Notes: generated by a model not told the origin, from the sequence alone. 64,000 nucleotides of DNA from Aquamicrobium sp. LC103 (GCF_001014615.2 NZ_LBCQ02000003.1:186001-250000), one strand, 5' to 3'. Shown: positions 10,353 to 21,870, numbered from the stretch's first letter. Program-made: numbers and translations.

Positions 10353-11473
10353 GGCCGCGCTCCTTTTTTGTATTCGTCGACGGATTCACCAGAGGCAATA
10401 ACCTCTGTGAGATCGGCAAGCAACCTCGTGGCGTCGGTCCGTCCGACGCTGCGCGCGCCCGAGGCCATTGCCGCCAACCGTCCCGGCTCGCCGATGAGGG
10501 AGGCAATGTCGGCCGCGAGGCTCGACGCGTCGATCGTCGCCTGGCGCCGCATGAGCGCCCCGCCCGCCTCGACGAGTATCTGCGCGTTATGACCCTGGTC
10601 GTCGTCGAGCGCGTGAGGCAGCGGCACGAGTATGGACGGCCGTCCGATCACCGACAATTCCAGGACGGTCGAAGCGCCGGCGCGCGAGATCACGAGATGG
10701 GCCGCGGCCATGTGCGCCGGCAGGTCCGGGAAAAAGGGCGACACGTCCGCCCGAATGCCGAGTTCGGCGTAGCGGGCGCTGACCCGCGCCTCGTCCTCCG
10801 GGCGGGCCTGTTGGACCACGCGCAGACGGCTGCGGATATCCCCGGGAAGCCCGCCGATCGCATCCGGAACCATGTCGGAAAAGAAGCGTGCGCCCTGACT
10901 CCCGCCAAAGACGAGGATGTTGATCGCATCATCCCGCGCCGGAGCGGCGAAGGGCGTATCCGCGACGGCGAGCACGGCCGGCCGAACCGGATTGCCGATT
11001 TCCACGATCTTGGCGGCGTGCGGCCCGGCGGCCTTCAGGAATCCTCCCGCGATCGCATTGACGCGCGCGGCGAGCGCCTTGTTGGCGCGGCCCATCACGG
11101 CATTCTGCTCGTGAATGATGGTCGGCACGCCGCGGCGCGTCGCTGCCCACAGCGGCGGCAGCGTCGGGTAACCGCCGAAGCCGACCACCGCCCTGGGCTT
11201 CAACGCGCCGATCAGCTTCGAGGCTTCGCGCGCGCCCCGCCATATCGTCCAGAAGGCGCGGGCGATCGCAATCGGGTTGCGCGAGCCGAAGGTCGCCGAG
11301 GAAATCGGATGGATGGCGCTCGCCGGAAACCCGCCCGCATAGCGCTCGGCGCGCCGGTCCGTCGCCAGATGCACCGACCAGCCGCGCGCGCCGAGCTCGT
11401 GCGCCAGCGCCTCGGCCGGAAAGAGGTGTCCGCCGGTACCGCCGGCGGAAAGCAGGATCGCCCCCTTGGTCAT
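10349..11473 (-). CDS. murG: Lipid II synthase MurG
   Basis: MurG transfers GlcNAc from UDP-GlcNAc to lipid I on the cytoplasmic face of the membrane and so makes lipid II. The 374-residue GT-B glycosyltransferase begins [15 protein letters not shown], the first glycine-rich loop. It contains [17 protein letters not shown] at the start of the C-terminal domain and the donor-binding [12 protein letters not shown] motif. The length is normal for alphaproteobacteria. It starts one base from the ftsW stop and overlaps murC. Confidence 0.96.
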   Translation of the reverse strand: MTKGAILLSAGGTGGHLFPAEALAHELGARGWSVHLATDRRAERYAGGFPASAIHPISSATFGSRNPIAIARAFWTIWRGAREASKLIGALKPRAVVGFGGYPTLPPLWAATRRGVPTIIHEQNAVMGRANKALAARVNAIAGGFLKAAGPHAAKIVEIGNPVRPAVLAVADTPFAAPARDDAINILVFGGSQGARFFSDMVPDAIGGLPGDIRSRLRVVQQARPEDEARVSARYAELGIRADVSPFFPDLPAHMAAAHLVISRAGASTVLELSVIGRPSILVPLPHALDDDQGHNAQILVEAGGALMRRQATIDASSLAADIASLIGEPGRLAAMASGARSVGRTDATRLLADLTEVIASGESVDEYKKGARP

Positions 11474-11474
11474 G

Positions 11475-12629
11475 TCATTCGGCCGGCGCTATGGCGCGGC
11501 CGAGCCGGTCGAAGCCGAGCGACGTGCGCCGCTCCGGCCGCTTGCGCGTCAATGCCAGCACCATGCCCATGGAGATCGCCATGGCGATCAGCGACGAGCC
11601 GCCATAGGAGACGAAGGGCAGCGTCATGCCCTTGGCCGGCAGGAGTTGCAGGTTCACGCCCATGTTGATGATCGACTGGAAGCCGAAGAACATCACCAGC
11701 CCGCCGACGGCGTAGCGCGAGAAATCGTCGGTTTCCCTGGCCGACTTGCTTAGGCCACGCAGCACGACGAAGGCGAACAGCGCCAGGATGAGGAAGCAGA
11801 CGACGATGCCGAACTCCTCGCCGGCGACCGCGAAGACGAAGTCGGTGTGGCTGTCGGGCAGGATGCGCTTCACCGTGCCCTCGCCCGGTCCCTGACCGAA
11901 CCAGCCGCCGCGGATCAACGCCTCGCGGCCCATGTCGACCTGGAACGTATCTCCCTCGCCGGTGAGGAAGCGATCGATGCGCTCGGCGGCGTGCGGGAAC
12001 GACGTATAGGCCACGAAACCGCCGGCCATGCCGATGCTGCCCAGAACCGCGATCCAGAACCAGGGCATGCCCGCCATGAAGAACATGCCGCCCCATGTCG
12101 CCAGAACGAGAAGCGTCTGGCCGAGATCGGGCTGGGCCACCAGCAGTGCCAGCACGACCCCGAGGAGGATCATCGCGAAGAGATTGCCCGGGATTTCAGG
12201 CCGTCGCGCATTCTCCGAAAACAGCCAGGCGCAGATGATGACGAAGGCCGGCTTCAGATATTCGGACGGCTGGATGGAAACGCCCGCGATATGGATCCAG
12301 CGCCGCGAGCCCTTGATCTCGACGCCGACATAAAGCGCGGCGACCATCAGCACCAGCGAGCCGACGAGCATCAGGAGGGCCAGCCGTCGCACATGGCGCG
12401 CATCGAGAAAGGAAACGCCGATCATGACGATGAGCGCCGGCACCATGAACAGCACCTGACGGGTCACGAAATGATAGCTGTCCAGGCCGATGCGCTCGGC
12501 CACCGCAGGGCTTGCGGCAAAGGACAGAACGATCCCGAGCACCATCAGGCTCAGAAACGAGGCGAGGAACCATCGGTCGATGGTCCACCACCAATTGGCT
12601 ACGGGACTACGGTCGACACGGCTTACCAT
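11475..12629 (-). CDS. ftsW: Septal peptidoglycan polymerase FtsW (SEDS)
   Basis: FtsW is the SEDS-family glycosyltransferase that polymerises lipid II at the septum together with FtsI. The 384-residue protein has about ten hydrophobic segments, starting near residue 20 (WFLASFLSLMVLGIVLSFAA). It carries the SEDS motifs GSRRWIHIAGVSIQPSE, AQPDLGQTLLV, and HTDFVFAVAGEEFG in the large extracytoplasmic loop region, as well as GMTLPFVSYGGSSLIA late in the protein. The start overlaps the murD stop by one base (TGATG). The C-terminus is short and ends RLGRAIAPAE. Motif set and context support FtsW rather than RodA. Confidence 0.95.
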   Translation of the reverse strand: MVSRVDRSPVANWWWTIDRWFLASFLSLMVLGIVLSFAASPAVAERIGLDSYHFVTRQVLFMVPALIVMIGVSFLDARHVRRLALLMLVGSLVLMVAALYVGVEIKGSRRWIHIAGVSIQPSEYLKPAFVIICAWLFSENARRPEIPGNLFAMILLGVVLALLVAQPDLGQTLLVLATWGGMFFMAGMPWFWIAVLGSIGMAGGFVAYTSFPHAAERIDRFLTGEGDTFQVDMGREALIRGGWFGQGPGEGTVKRILPDSHTDFVFAVAGEEFGIVVCFLILALFAFVVLRGLSKSARETDDFSRYAVGGLVMFFGFQSIINMGVNLQLLPAKGMTLPFVSYGGSSLIAMAISMGMVLALTRKRPERRTSLGFDRLGRAIAPAE

Positions 12630-14029
12630 CAGCGTCTCCCTCCAATCGCTTCAATGCCGTCGAGCGCCATCACCGCTTCCCGAAAGGCATCACCCCTGAT
12701 CTCGAAATTCCTGAACTGGTCGAAACTCGCGCAGGCGGGCGACAGCAGCACGACGGATTCCCTCGCCTCGTCGCCTGCCGCTTCCGCCGCCGCATGCTCC
12801 ACCGCCGCGCTCAGCGTACCCGAAATCTCGTAGGGCACCGCCCCCCCGAGCGTCGCCGAGAAGGCGGGCGCCGCCTCGCCGATCAGATAGGCCTTGGCGA
12901 TGCGCGGAAAGAAGCTCCGCAGCGTCTCGATCCCGCCGTCCTTCGCGAGCCCGCCGGCGATCCAGTAGATGTTCTGGAAGCTGGAAAGCGCCGGGGCCGA
13001 GGCATCCGCGTTGGTCGCCTTGGAATCGTTGATGAAGAGCACCCGGTCGCGCCTGGCGACCTGCTCCATGCGGTGCGCCAGGCCCGGAAAGCTCTCGAGC
13101 CCCGACTGGATCTCGCCGAGGTCGAGGCCGATCTTCAGGCAGGCGGCGACAGCGGCGAGCGCGTTCTGCGCATTGTGCTGGCCGCGCAGCGAGCCGATCC
13201 CCTCCAGGAAACCGACCCGGCTGTACTGTCCGTGCACCGCTTCCATGAGGTCGGTTCCGTCGGCGAAATAGCCATCGGTCAGCGGCAGGCGCTTGGAGAC
13301 GCGCACGACATCCTTGCCCACGCGTTCGAGTCGGTCGGCGATCTGCGCGCAATAGGCGTCGTCCACGCCGACGATGGCGGCATCGCTGCCCGCGAGCATG
13401 CGCTCCTTGACCTCCGCGTAGTGCTGCATGGTGCCGTGCCGGTCGAGATGGTCGGGCGTCAGGTTCAGCAGGATGCCGGCATTGGGGTTGATCGAAGGCG
13501 CGAGGTCGATCTGGTAGGACGAGCACTCCACCACGTAGAAGCGGTCGGGCGCGGGCTGGTCGAGCGTCATCACCGCGCGGCCGATATTGCCGCCCATCTG
13601 GGTGTCGCGCCCGGAAGACTGGAGGATGTGGGCGATCAGCGCGGTCGTGGTCGACTTGCCGTTGGTGCCAGTCACGCCGATGAAGGGCGCGTCGGGTGCG
13701 CGTGCCGCCCGCTCGCGCGAGAAAAGCTCGATGTCGCCGATCACCTCGACGCCCGCGCCGCGGGCAAGGTCGACCGTCCAGTGCGGCTTCGGATGGGTGA
13801 GCGGCACGCCCGGAGAAAGCACGAAGGAAGCGAAACCCGCCCAGTCGGCCTGCGCCAGATCGCCGACCGGCAATCCCTCGTCGCGAGCCTTGGCGACGCT
13901 TTCGGGATTGTCGTCCCAGGCGGTGACGTAGGCTCCGCCCTCGACCAGCGCATGCGCCGTCGCTATTCCCGAGCCACCCAACCCGAAGAGGGCGACCTTC
14001 CTTCCGTTGAACGAACGTGCGGGGATCAT
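12629..14029 (-). CDS. murD: UDP-N-acetylmuramoylalanine-D-glutamate ligase
   Basis: MurD adds D-glutamate to UDP-MurNAc-L-Ala. The 466-residue protein has [19 protein letters not shown] at the N-terminus, the Mur ligase ATP loop [15 protein letters not shown] near residue 120, the [12 protein letters not shown] motif and the [12 protein letters not shown] signature of the C-terminal domain. The start lies four bases after the mraY stop with no clear Shine-Dalgarno, so translation is probably coupled. It overlaps ftsW by one base. Confidence 0.96.
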   Translation of the reverse strand: MIPARSFNGRKVALFGLGGSGIATAHALVEGGAYVTAWDDNPESVAKARDEGLPVGDLAQADWAGFASFVLSPGVPLTHPKPHWTVDLARGAGVEVIGDIELFSRERAARAPDAPFIGVTGTNGKSTTTALIAHILQSSGRDTQMGGNIGRAVMTLDQPAPDRFYVVECSSYQIDLAPSINPNAGILLNLTPDHLDRHGTMQHYAEVKERMLAGSDAAIVGVDDAYCAQIADRLERVGKDVVRVSKRLPLTDGYFADGTDLMEAVHGQYSRVGFLEGIGSLRGQHNAQNALAAVAACLKIGLDLGEIQSGLESFPGLAHRMEQVARRDRVLFINDSKATNADASAPALSSFQNIYWIAGGLAKDGGIETLRSFFPRIAKAYLIGEAAPAFSATLGGAVPYEISGTLSAAVEHAAAEAAGDEARESVVLLSPACASFDQFRNFEIRGDAFREAVMALDGIEAIGGRR

Positions 14030-14033
14030 CGGG

Positions 14034-15116
14034 TTATCTGAGCTTGAGGGTTGAAAGGCCGATCAGGGCGAGGATGACCGCTATGATCCAGAAGCGGATC
14101 ACGACCTGGCTCTCCGTCCAGCCGAGCTTTTCGAAATGGTGGTGAATCGGCGCCATCAGGAACACGCGCTTGCCCGTCAGCTTGAACCAGAACACCTGGA
14201 TGATGACCGACAGCGCCTCGACCACGAACAATCCGCCGATGATCGCCAGCACGATTTCGTGCTTGGTGGCGACCGCGACCGCGCCGGTGAGGCCGCCGAG
14301 CGCCAGCGATCCGGTGTCGCCCATGAAAATCGCCGCCGGCGGCGCGTTGAACCAGAGAAAGCCGAGGCCGGCGCCGATCACCGCGCCGAGGATGACCGCG
14401 AGCTCGCCGGTTCCAGGCGTGAAATGGATCTGCAGGTAGTCGGCGAACACCGCGTTGCCGGCGAGATAGGCGATCACGCCGAACGAGGCGGCCGCGACCA
14501 TGATCGGAACGATCGCGAGCCCGTCGAGACCGTCGGTCAGGTTGACGGCATTGCCGGCGCCGACGATCACGAAGGCCGCGAACGGCACGAAGAAGATGCC
14601 GAGATTGAGGAGCAGGTCTTTGATGAAGGGAAAGGTCAGCGACGAGGAGAACGGCGCTTGGCCTGCCCGCATGATCACGTAGGCGGCAACGCCCGCGATC
14701 AGGAATTCGGCCAGAAGCCGCACCTTGCCGGACACGCCCAGATGCGACTGCTTCGTCACCTTGAGATAGTCGTCGTAGAAGCCGATCGCGCCGAAGCTCA
14801 GCGTCACGAAGAGCACCACCCAGACATAAACGCTGGAAAGATTGGCCCAGAGCAGTGCGGAGCCGATGATGCCCGTCAGCATCATCAGCCCGCCCATGGT
14901 CGGCGTGCCGGCCTTCTTGAAATGTGTCTGCGGACCGTCCGCGCGGATCGGCTGTCCCTTGCCCTGGCGGATACGCAGCGAATCGATGATAGCCGGTCCG
15001 AACATGAAGACGATGAGCGCCGAGGTGATCAGCGCGCCGCCGGTGCGGAAGGTGATGTATCTAAAGACGTTGAAGGCCGATATCTGGTCGGCGAGTCCAA
15101 CGAGCAGCATGAGCAT
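14034..15116 (-). CDS. mraY: Phospho-MurNAc-pentapeptide translocase
   Basis: MraY is the polytopic enzyme that transfers phospho-MurNAc-pentapeptide onto undecaprenyl phosphate to form lipid I. The 360-residue protein has about ten transmembrane segments and the family motifs [29 protein letters not shown] (with the catalytic Asp pair) and [14 protein letters not shown]. It also has [12 protein letters not shown], the histidine-rich loop near the C-terminus. A GGGGGA eight bases before the ATG supports the start. It sits 20 bp after murF and 4 bp before murD. Confidence 0.97.
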   Translation of the reverse strand: MLMLLVGLADQISAFNVFRYITFRTGGALITSALIVFMFGPAIIDSLRIRQGKGQPIRADGPQTHFKKAGTPTMGGLMMLTGIIGSALLWANLSSVYVWVVLFVTLSFGAIGFYDDYLKVTKQSHLGVSGKVRLLAEFLIAGVAAYVIMRAGQAPFSSSLTFPFIKDLLLNLGIFFVPFAAFVIVGAGNAVNLTDGLDGLAIVPIMVAAASFGVIAYLAGNAVFADYLQIHFTPGTGELAVILGAVIGAGLGFLWFNAPPAAIFMGDTGSLALGGLTGAVAVATKHEIVLAIIGGLFVVEALSVIIQVFWFKLTGKRVFLMAPIHHHFEKLGWTESQVVIRFWIIAVILALIGLSTLKLR

Positions 15117-15136
15117 GTTTGGCGTCCCCCGACGTC

Positions 15137-16588
15137 TCAGTTCAAATCAATCTGTTCGGATTCCGTTGCCGGCGGCTCGACCGCCGGAAATTGCGCCACC
15201 ATCGCATCGACCAGTTTCGAGAAGCCGATGCTCTTGGAGGACTTGATCATCACCGCGTCGCCGGGCCTGAGCGTACGCAGGAGCGCGGTTTTCAACGCCT
15301 CCACGTCGTCCATATGCTCGAAGCGGATTTCAGCGGGCAGCGTAGCCGCCAGCGCCTTCATCTCCTGTCCGCCGAGAAGGACGATATCGGGCCTGGTGGA
15401 CGCGACGACATCCGCGAGCCCCGCATGCAGCCGTTCGGAGTAGGCGCCGAGCTCCAGCATGTCGCCGAGAACGGCGATGCGGCGCCCGCCCTCGCCCACC
15501 GGCGCGGACTGGAGCAGTTCCAGCGCGGCCTTCATGGACGCCGGATTGGCGTTGTAGCTTTCGTCGATCAGCGTGAAGGAGCCCTGCGGGTGCCGCAGCG
15601 TGTGGCGCATGCCGCGCCCCGCCTCGGCCCGAAGGTTGCCCAGCGACTTCGCGACCTTGCTCATGTCGGCACCCGCCAGATAGGCCGCTCCCAGCACCGC
15701 GAGCACGTTCTGGACGATATGCCTGCCCGGCGCGCCGACCGGCACGACCACCTCGTGGCCGGCCATCTTCGCCGTCAGCGTCGAGCCGTCGCCGCGAAGC
15801 TCGCAATCGACCAGCCTGAACGTCGCCCGTGCATGCGCGCCGAAGCCCCAGACATGCTCGATGCCCGCGTCGCGCGCCGCCTTTTCGAGCACCTTCCAGC
15901 GCGGATCGTCGCGGTTGATCAGCGCATGGCCGCCGCGCTCCACGCCCTCGAATATCTCGGCCTTGGCGGCCGCGATCTCTTCCAGGCCGCGGAAATGGCC
16001 GAGATGGGCGGCCGCGATCAGCGTGACGATCGCGATATGCGGCCGCACGAACTTCACCAGCGGACGGATTTCGCCCGGATGGTTCATGCCGATCTCGAAG
16101 ATGGCGTAGTCGGCATCCTCGGGCATGCGCGCCAGCGTCAAGGGCACGCCCCAATGGTTGTTGAAGGAACGATTCGACGCGTGCACCTTGCCGACGGAAG
16201 ACAGCGCGTGGCGCAGCGCCTCCTTGGTGCTGGTCTTGCCCACCGATCCGGTGACGGCGAAAATCTTCGCCCTCGAGCGCGCGCGCGCCGCAATGCCCGT
16301 CATCTCGAGCGCCGCGAGCACGTCGGGCACCACGATCATCGGCGCGTTGATGCGTCCGAGCGCGGGAAGCTTGCCGTCCGAAACGACGAGCAGGCCGGCG
16401 CCAGCCTTGATGGCGGCGGTCGCGAAATCGTGGCCGTCGAACCGGTCGCCCTTGATGGCGAAGAACGCCTCCCCCGGCTGCAGTGTGCGGCTGTCGATCG
16501 AAATGCCGGTAACGCCCGCCGGCATGGTTCCGAACGGCCTGCCCCTGGTGGCTGCGACGAGGGCTTCGCTGCGCCAGACGAGCGTCAT
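15137..16588 (-). CDS. murF: UDP-MurNAc-tripeptide-D-alanyl-D-alanine ligase
   Basis: MurF adds the D-Ala-D-Ala dipeptide and so completes the UDP-MurNAc-pentapeptide. The 483-residue protein shows [26 protein letters not shown] near the N-terminus, the ATP loop [29 protein letters not shown], and [14 protein letters not shown] in the C-terminal half. I chose the ATG at 16588 because it overlaps the murE stop as ATGA, the pattern used throughout this cluster, and gives the usual [10 protein letters not shown] start. An ATG three codons upstream is possible. Confidence 0.95.
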   Translation of the reverse strand: MTLVWRSEALVAATRGRPFGTMPAGVTGISIDSRTLQPGEAFFAIKGDRFDGHDFATAAIKAGAGLLVVSDGKLPALGRINAPMIVVPDVLAALEMTGIAARARSRAKIFAVTGSVGKTSTKEALRHALSSVGKVHASNRSFNNHWGVPLTLARMPEDADYAIFEIGMNHPGEIRPLVKFVRPHIAIVTLIAAAHLGHFRGLEEIAAAKAEIFEGVERGGHALINRDDPRWKVLEKAARDAGIEHVWGFGAHARATFRLVDCELRGDGSTLTAKMAGHEVVVPVGAPGRHIVQNVLAVLGAAYLAGADMSKVAKSLGNLRAEAGRGMRHTLRHPQGSFTLIDESYNANPASMKAALELLQSAPVGEGGRRIAVLGDMLELGAYSERLHAGLADVVASTRPDIVLLGGQEMKALAATLPAEIRFEHMDDVEALKTALLRTLRPGDAVMIKSSKSIGFSKLVDAMVAQFPAVEPPATESEQIDLN

Positions 16589-18033
16589 GCCGCGCACTCC
16601 GCTATCGCGGCGCGGACCTCGGCATGGTCGGAAAAGGGCAGCGTCACGTCGCCGATCGTCTGGCCTTCCTCGTGGCCCTTGCCGGCCACGACGAGCGTGT
16701 CGCCCGCTCCCAGCATGGCGACGGCCTCGTGGATCGCCTTGCGGCGGTCGCCGATCTCGATCGCGCCGGGTGCGGCCGCGATGATGGCGGCGCGGATCGA
16801 CGCCGGCTCCTCGGAGCGCGGATTGTCGTCGGTGACGATGGATATGTCGGCGAGCCTCGTCGCGATCTCGCCCATGATCGGCCGCTTGCCGCGATCGCGG
16901 TCGCCACCGCAGCCGAAGACCACGATCACGCGGCCGGTCGTGAACGGCCGCACCGCCGAAAGGACGTTCTCCAGCGCGTCGGGCTTGTGGGCGTAGTCGA
17001 CATAGACCGGCGCGCCGGCCTTCGTGGCGCCGACCAGCTCGAGCCGCCCGGAAGCCCCTTGCAGCCTTTCCAGCGCGTCGAGTGCCGCCCCGACGCGCAC
17101 GCCCGTGGAAATCGCGAGACCGGCCGCGACAAGCGCGTTTGCAACCTGGAAATCGCCGGCCAGCGGCAGATCGATCTCATAGATGCTGCCATCGGCGATG
17201 ATTTCGGCGCGCTGGCGGAAACGCTCATGCTCGACACGCTTCAACTGAAGGAACTCGCCATGGCGGCCGACGGTGCGCACATCGAGGCCCGCCTCGCGCG
17301 CCGCCTTGACGGTCGGCTCCGTCCACGGATCGTCGGCGAAGATCACGGCCGGCGCGCCCTTCGGCAGAAGGCTGTCGAACAGCCGCATCTTGGCGGCGTG
17401 ATACTCCTCGACCGTCGGGTGGTAGTCCATGTGGTCGCGGCCGAGATTGGTGAAGCCGCCGGCGGCGAGCCGCACCCCGTCGAGACGCCGCTGGTCGAGG
17501 CCGTGGCTGGATGCCTCCATCGAGGCATGGGTGACACCGGCGTCGGCCAGCTCGGCGAGCAGCTTGTGGAGCGTCACCGGGTCGGGCGTGGTCAGCGCGC
17601 CATATTCGTTGCGCCCCGGCGCGACCACGCCGGTGGTGCCGATGCTGGCGGCGGAATGACCCGTCTGCTCCCAGACCTGGCGGGTGAAGGAGGCGACCGA
17701 GGTCTTGCCGCTGGTTCCCGTCACGGCGACCATGGTCTCCGGCTGCCGCCCGTAAAACCTGGCCGCGGCGCGCGCCAGCGCGAGCCGCGAATCCTCGACC
17801 ACCAGCAGCGGAGTTCCCGCGGTTTCCGCCGGGTGGTCGCTGACGATGGCGGCCGCGCCGCGATCGATCGCGTCGGCTATGTAGGCTGAACCGTCCGCTT
17901 TGCTGCCGCGAAGCGCGGCGAAGATGTAACCGGGGCCTACCTGTCGGGAGTCCGAGGTGATGCCCGTAATCGTGGTATCGCCCGCTTCGATGCCGTCAAC
18001 GGGCAGAACACCGGTAAATTGGCTGAGCTTCAT
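16585..18033 (-). CDS. murE: UDP-MurNAc-dipeptide-meso-diaminopimelate ligase
   Basis: MurE adds the third residue of the stem peptide. The 482-residue protein starts [12 protein letters not shown] and contains [17 protein letters not shown], the ATP loop [31 protein letters not shown], and [10 protein letters not shown]. The DNPR motif is the known marker for enzymes that use meso-diaminopimelate rather than lysine, so this organism should have DAP-type peptidoglycan. I chose the ATG at 18033 from the family's N-terminus. An in-frame GTG at 18084 overlaps the ftsI stop as GTGA and is an alternative that would add 17 residues. Confidence 0.95.
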   Translation of the reverse strand: MKLSQFTGVLPVDGIEAGDTTITGITSDSRQVGPGYIFAALRGSKADGSAYIADAIDRGAAAIVSDHPAETAGTPLLVVEDSRLALARAAARFYGRQPETMVAVTGTSGKTSVASFTRQVWEQTGHSAASIGTTGVVAPGRNEYGALTTPDPVTLHKLLAELADAGVTHASMEASSHGLDQRRLDGVRLAAGGFTNLGRDHMDYHPTVEEYHAAKMRLFDSLLPKGAPAVIFADDPWTEPTVKAAREAGLDVRTVGRHGEFLQLKRVEHERFRQRAEIIADGSIYEIDLPLAGDFQVANALVAAGLAISTGVRVGAALDALERLQGASGRLELVGATKAGAPVYVDYAHKPDALENVLSAVRPFTTGRVIVVFGCGGDRDRGKRPIMGEIATRLADISIVTDDNPRSEEPASIRAAIIAAAPGAIEIGDRRKAIHEAVAMLGAGDTLVVAGKGHEEGQTIGDVTLPFSDHAEVRAAIAECAA

Positions 18034-18080
18034 CAAATTCCATTGGTCCGCAATTTTGCCGCCCCGCCTCCCTGCGAGAA

Positions 18081-19793
18081 TCACTGATGCGAAACGAGCA
18101 GGGCATTACTTTCATGGCCGAATTCGGGCTTCACGCCAAGCAGCACCGCCGAGCGGCGGATTATGTTGCTCACCATCGGCGCCGCGTTGAGGCCGGCCGT
18201 CGCCACCATCCCCGGTTTCTCGGGTTTCGGCTCGTCGATAATGGTGAGAACCACATATTGCGGGTCGTCCATGGGGAACGCCGCCAGGAACGCGTTGAAG
18301 CGCACATCCTTGGCGTAGCGTCCGTTGACGACCTTCTCGGCCGTACCCGTCTTGCCGCCCACGCGATAGCCCGGAACCGTGGCGCGCCGGCCGGACCCTC
18401 CCGGCTGGGTCGCGTTCATGTTGTAGAGATAGCGCATGTTCGCGCTGGTCTGGGCTGAGACCACCTGCTTGCCGTCCGCCTCGGATTGGGCGTCGCGCGC
18501 CATGAAGGTGGGGTCGAGCAGCTTGCCGCCATTGACGAGCGCCGCCGCGCCGACCGCCGTCTGGAGCGGGGTCGTGGCCATGCCGTGGCCGAAGGCGATG
18601 GTGATCGAATGGACCTTTCTCCAGACCTTCGGCTCGGTCGGCGTCGCCACTTCCGGAAGCTCGGTGTGCAGCCGATCGAGCAGGCCGAGGCGCTTCAGAA
18701 ACTCGCGGTGACCTTCGATGCCCACCACGTCGGCCTGACGCGCCGAACCGATATTGGAGGAATAGAGGAAGACTTCCGGCAGGGTCAGCACGCGGCCCTT
18801 GCCGTGGAAGTCGCGGATCGTCTGCCGGCCGATGGTGATGGGACGCGTCGCGTCGAAGGTGCTGCTCATGTTCAGCTTGCCGGAATCCAGCGCCATCGCC
18901 GTCGTGAAGCTCTTGATCGTCGAGCCCATTTCATAAATGCCGGCGGACATGCGGTTGAGCCTGTCCTTGTCGTTGGCGTTGAACGGGTTGTTGGGGTCGT
19001 AGTCGGGCAGCGAGGCCATCGCCAGCACTTCGCCGGTCTTGACGTTCAGAACCACCGCGCCGGCGGCGATCGCGTGGTAGCGCTCCATCGCCTGCACGAG
19101 TTCGTCGCGCACGATGTGCTGCACGCGCAGGTCGATCGACAACTTCACCGGCTGCAGGTCCTTCGGCAGGGCAAGCCCCGTCGCCTGCAGGTCCGCGAGG
19201 CCCTGGTCGTCGATATATTTCTCCATTCCGGCAATGCCCTTGTTGTCGACATTGACGAGGCCGAGAATGTGCGAAGCCGTCGCTCCGCCGGGATAGAAAC
19301 GGCGCTTCTCGGTGCGGAAGCCGAGGCCCGGGATGCCGAGCTCCATGATCGCCTGCTGCTGGCGCGGCGAGAGCTGGCGGCGCAACCAGATGAAGCCCGT
19401 GCCGCTGTTCAGGCGATTGTAGGTCTGCTCGATATTGAGGTCGGGCAGGACGGTGAGCAGCTTCTCGATCGCCTCGTCGGCGTCGACGATGCGGCGCGGC
19501 TCGGCGAAGAGCGACGCCGTGTTGATGTCGGTCGCCAGCACCTCGCCGTTGCGGTCGAGGATGTCCGGCCGCGAGGCCGTCGGCTGGCCGATCGGAAAGC
19601 GCCCGGCTTCCAGATCCTGCATGCCGAGAAACACGAGGCGGCCGGTGATCACGCCATAGATCGCGAAGAAGACGGCCATGGTCATCAAGATGCGCGTCCT
19701 GGCGCGCGCGGCGCTGGAGCCGCTGCCGGCCCTGACGACGATATCGGCGCCGGTCTCCTCCGACGTCCGCGTCTTGCGCCACCTGCCGATCAT
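18081..19793 (-). CDS. ftsI: Septal transpeptidase FtsI (PBP3)
   Basis: FtsI is the class B penicillin-binding protein that cross-links septal peptidoglycan. The 570-residue product has a basic cytoplasmic N-terminus, one transmembrane segment at about 36-57 ([21 protein letters not shown]), and a PBP dimerisation domain beginning with [16 protein letters not shown] at about 75-90. The transpeptidase domain carries the active-site S291-T-I-K294, Ser-Ser-Asn at 345-347, and Lys-Thr-Gly at 481-483. All catalytic motifs are intact. It overlaps ftsL by ATGA at its start and is followed by murE. Confidence 0.96.
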   Translation of the reverse strand: MIGRWRKTRTSEETGADIVVRAGSGSSAARARTRILMTMAVFFAIYGVITGRLVFLGMQDLEAGRFPIGQPTASRPDILDRNGEVLATDINTASLFAEPRRIVDADEAIEKLLTVLPDLNIEQTYNRLNSGTGFIWLRRQLSPRQQQAIMELGIPGLGFRTEKRRFYPGGATASHILGLVNVDNKGIAGMEKYIDDQGLADLQATGLALPKDLQPVKLSIDLRVQHIVRDELVQAMERYHAIAAGAVVLNVKTGEVLAMASLPDYDPNNPFNANDKDRLNRMSAGIYEMGSTIKSFTTAMALDSGKLNMSSTFDATRPITIGRQTIRDFHGKGRVLTLPEVFLYSSNIGSARQADVVGIEGHREFLKRLGLLDRLHTELPEVATPTEPKVWRKVHSITIAFGHGMATTPLQTAVGAAALVNGGKLLDPTFMARDAQSEADGKQVVSAQTSANMRYLYNMNATQPGGSGRRATVPGYRVGGKTGTAEKVVNGRYAKDVRFNAFLAAFPMDDPQYVVLTIIDEPKPEKPGMVATAGLNAAPMVSNIIRRSAVLLGVKPEFGHESNALLVSHQ

Positions 19794-20164
19794 TGCACGA
19801 CCCCGCTCGTCACCGTGCCGTCGATGCCCGCATCCGCCATGCCGCCGAGCGGCTGGTTCAGGAGATCCTCGATCTCCAGCGCGCGCATCGGCAGTTCGTT
19901 TATGTCGGCGATCTGATGCGCGTCGACCGGCTCGAGCTGAAGCTCGGATTGATAGACTTCGGCCAGCCGCTGCAGCCGGGAAGGCTGCGTGAGCAGGCTC
20001 CAGTCGGCCTTGAGCACGTCGATCGTCTCTTCCTCGAAGCGGATCGTCGCCTCGATCTTGCGGAGCTTGGAAAGCTCGGCCTCGGCCTGGTGCTTCGTCG
20101 TGTAGGTGAAGGCGGCCGCGGCAACCATCGCGGCGATCAGCACTATGTCGGTTGTTCGAAACAC
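19790..20164 (-). CDS. ftsL: Cell division protein FtsL
   Basis: FtsL is a small bitopic divisome protein that, with FtsB and FtsQ, activates the FtsW-FtsI synthase. The 124-residue product has an N-terminal transmembrane segment (TDIVLIAAMVAAAAFTYTT, about residues 4-23) and a following coiled-coil stretch (HQAEAELSKLRKIEATIRFEEETIDVLKADWSLLTQPSRLQRLAEVY). That short cytoplasmic side, membrane helix and heptad pattern are what define FtsL, whose sequence is otherwise poorly conserved. Position between rsmH and ftsI, with an ATGA overlap to ftsI, makes the call secure. Confidence 0.93.
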   Translation of the reverse strand: MFRTTDIVLIAAMVAAAAFTYTTKHQAEAELSKLRKIEATIRFEEETIDVLKADWSLLTQPSRLQRLAEVYQSELQLEPVDAHQIADINELPMRALEIEDLLNQPLGGMADAGIDGTVTSGVVQ

Positions 20165-20170
20165 CTGGTC

Positions 20171-21190
20171 CTACCTCTCTCCTGCGGCCCGGATTTCGGG
20201 CAGCGCAGGCAATCCGAATATCGAAACGTCTTCCGCACGCGGCGCCGCGTCGGTGCGCAGCGCGGCTCTCAGCTTGGCCGAGCGGGCCCGGGGGTTCTCG
20301 CGTTCTTCCTCCGCGCTCGGTCCGACGACCCCGCCGAGCTTCTCGAAGGTGGCGGCCTTGGCCTCGACCGCCGGCATGTGGCGCGAGCCGCCCGCCTTGC
20401 CGGAGCGGTCGGAAATGAAGCGCTTGACGATGCGGTCCTCCAGGGAATGGAAGGTGACCACCGCCAGCCTGCCGCCCGGTTTCAGCACGCGTTCGGCGGC
20501 GAAGAGGGCGCGGGCGAGCTCGCCGAGCTCGTCATTGACGTAGATCCGCAGCCCCTGGAAGGAGCGCGTCGCGGGGTGGATCTTGTCCTTCGGCTTGCGC
20601 CCGAGCGCACCTTCGATCGCTTCCGCCAGGTCCCGCGTGCGCTCGAACGGCTTGTCGGCGCGCCGCTTCTCGATCATCCGCGCCACGCGGCCGGCATGCC
20701 GCTCCTCGCCGAGAAAACCGAAGATGCGGGCAAGGTCGCCCGCCTTGAAACGGTTGACGACGTCGGCGGCGCTCGGTCCCGCCTGCGCCATGCGCATGTC
20801 GAGCGGGCCGTCATTGCGGAAGGAGAAGCCCCTCTCGGCCTGGTCTAGCTGCATCGAGGAGACGCCGATGTCGAGAACGACGCCGTCGACGGTCCCTTCG
20901 ACATATTCGTCGAGGCGGGAGAACGGCCCGTGGACGAGCTTCAGCCGGCCGGAAAACTCCCGCGCGAGCGCCTGCCCGCCGGCGATGGCGTCCGGATCGC
21001 GGTCGATCGACACGACGTCGGCGCCACTCTCCAGAAGCGCGCGCGTATAGCCGCCGGCGCCGAACGTGCCGTCGACGAAGACCTGGCCTTCGGCCGGTTG
21101 CAGCGCATCGACGACTTCGCGGAGCAGGACGGGAATGTGGCGGGCCGGTCCGCCACCGGCGGGAAGCTCCTCGCCGGGACCCGCCATCAT
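20171..21190 (-). CDS. rsmH: 16S rRNA (cytosine1402-N4)-methyltransferase RsmH
   Basis: RsmH (MraW) methylates N4 of C1402 in 16S rRNA using S-adenosylmethionine. The 339-residue protein contains [15 protein letters not shown] near the start, the SAM-binding [37 protein letters not shown] with the family's DxGVSS motif, and [12 protein letters not shown] plus [13 protein letters not shown] in the C-terminal half. Two ATGs stand in tandem at the start; the first (21190) overlaps the mraZ stop as ATGA. An open frame upstream is longer but runs through mraZ in another phase. It is the second gene of the dcw cluster, as in most bacteria. Confidence 0.95.
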   Translation of the reverse strand: MMAGPGEELPAGGGPARHIPVLLREVVDALQPAEGQVFVDGTFGAGGYTRALLESGADVVSIDRDPDAIAGGQALAREFSGRLKLVHGPFSRLDEYVEGTVDGVVLDIGVSSMQLDQAERGFSFRNDGPLDMRMAQAGPSAADVVNRFKAGDLARIFGFLGEERHAGRVARMIEKRRADKPFERTRDLAEAIEGALGRKPKDKIHPATRSFQGLRIYVNDELGELARALFAAERVLKPGGRLAVVTFHSLEDRIVKRFISDRSGKAGGSRHMPAVEAKAATFEKLGGVVGPSAEEERENPRARSAKLRAALRTDAAPRAEDVSIFGLPALPEIRAAGER

Positions 21191-21654
21191 TCCGTGCCCT
21201 CGCCCAAGCTCCTGGCCGATGCCGCCTGCCGCAGCCTCAACAGCCGCTGCCGCACCTGCGCCCCATATTCCTCGAGCCGCGACGGCTCCCACATCTGAAA
21301 GAAGGTCCCGCGGCCGACGAATGCCACATCCGTGGTGATGCCCGTGTGCTCGCGTATGAAATCCGTCACCGTTATGCGTCCATCCTGGTCGAATTTCAGA
21401 AAAGCTCCGTCCCCGTGAATGAAGAACGACATGTCGTCCGCAGCCTGCAGGAACGGATCCTCCAGCGAAATCCGCTGCTCGTAGCGGTCGAGAAGGTCGA
21501 GCCCGCCGACATCCAGTGCCGGCACGTCCAGCGCCCGCAGCGCATAAAGATCGCCATAGCCGCGCTTCTGCACCACGGCGCGGAAATGCGCGGGCACGGA
21601 AACCCGTCCCTTCGCATCTATCCTGTTTACCGCACTCGACAGAAACCGGTCCAT
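21187..21654 (-). CDS. mraZ: Transcriptional regulator MraZ
   Basis: MraZ is an AbrB-fold DNA-binding protein that regulates its own operon by binding repeated TGGGN boxes. The 155-residue product begins [23 protein letters not shown], the first SpoVT/AbrB-like half, and repeats the fold with [21 protein letters not shown] at about 92-112. That double-domain layout is the MraZ signature. It is the first gene of the cluster. A candidate MraZ box and promoter lie about 185-215 bp upstream. Confidence 0.95.
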   Translation of the reverse strand: MDRFLSSAVNRIDAKGRVSVPAHFRAVVQKRGYGDLYALRALDVPALDVGGLDLLDRYEQRISLEDPFLQAADDMSFFIHGDGAFLKFDQDGRITVTDFIREHTGITTDVAFVGRGTFFQMWEPSRLEEYGAQVRQRLLRLRQAASARSLGEGTE

Positions 21655-21837
21655 CCTTCGATACGGCCGCCTTCGCCGCCGTGCCCCTCATCTCTCCACC
21701 GGCGCCGCCAGGCGCATCCTTCAGGCCCGTCCTTCCGTCTGGATCGAACATTGCGTCGCCCTGCCGGAAAGCCCCCTCGGCCGCCGGTTTGGTGAACGCT
21801 TCACCCGCTACTGAAACGAATTCCTGATTGGAGCTAA

Positions 21838-21870
21838 GGGATAACATGGGGATATATGGGCGTCAACGGG
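21838..21870 (-). promoter_or_regulatory. dcw cluster promoter overlapped by a MraZ-box-like repeat
   Basis: On the minus strand TTGACG (21861-21866) and TATCCC (21838-21843) are separated by exactly 17 bp, a plausible sigma70-type promoter with a weak -10. On the plus strand the same stretch (from 21847) reads TGGGG-N5-TGGGC-N5-CGGGA, three boxes at 10-bp spacing. Known MraZ sites are direct TGGGN repeats separated by 5 nt. Here they cover the -35 and spacer, so bound MraZ should block the promoter. The rest of 21655-22117 holds no gene that I can support. Confidence 0.6.

Noticed and set aside
18034-18084. Use of the GTG at 18084 as the murE start
   Set aside because: It would make an attractive GTGA overlap with ftsI, but adds 17 residues not typical of MurE; the ATG at 18033 gives the family N-terminus. 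Kept as an alternative only.
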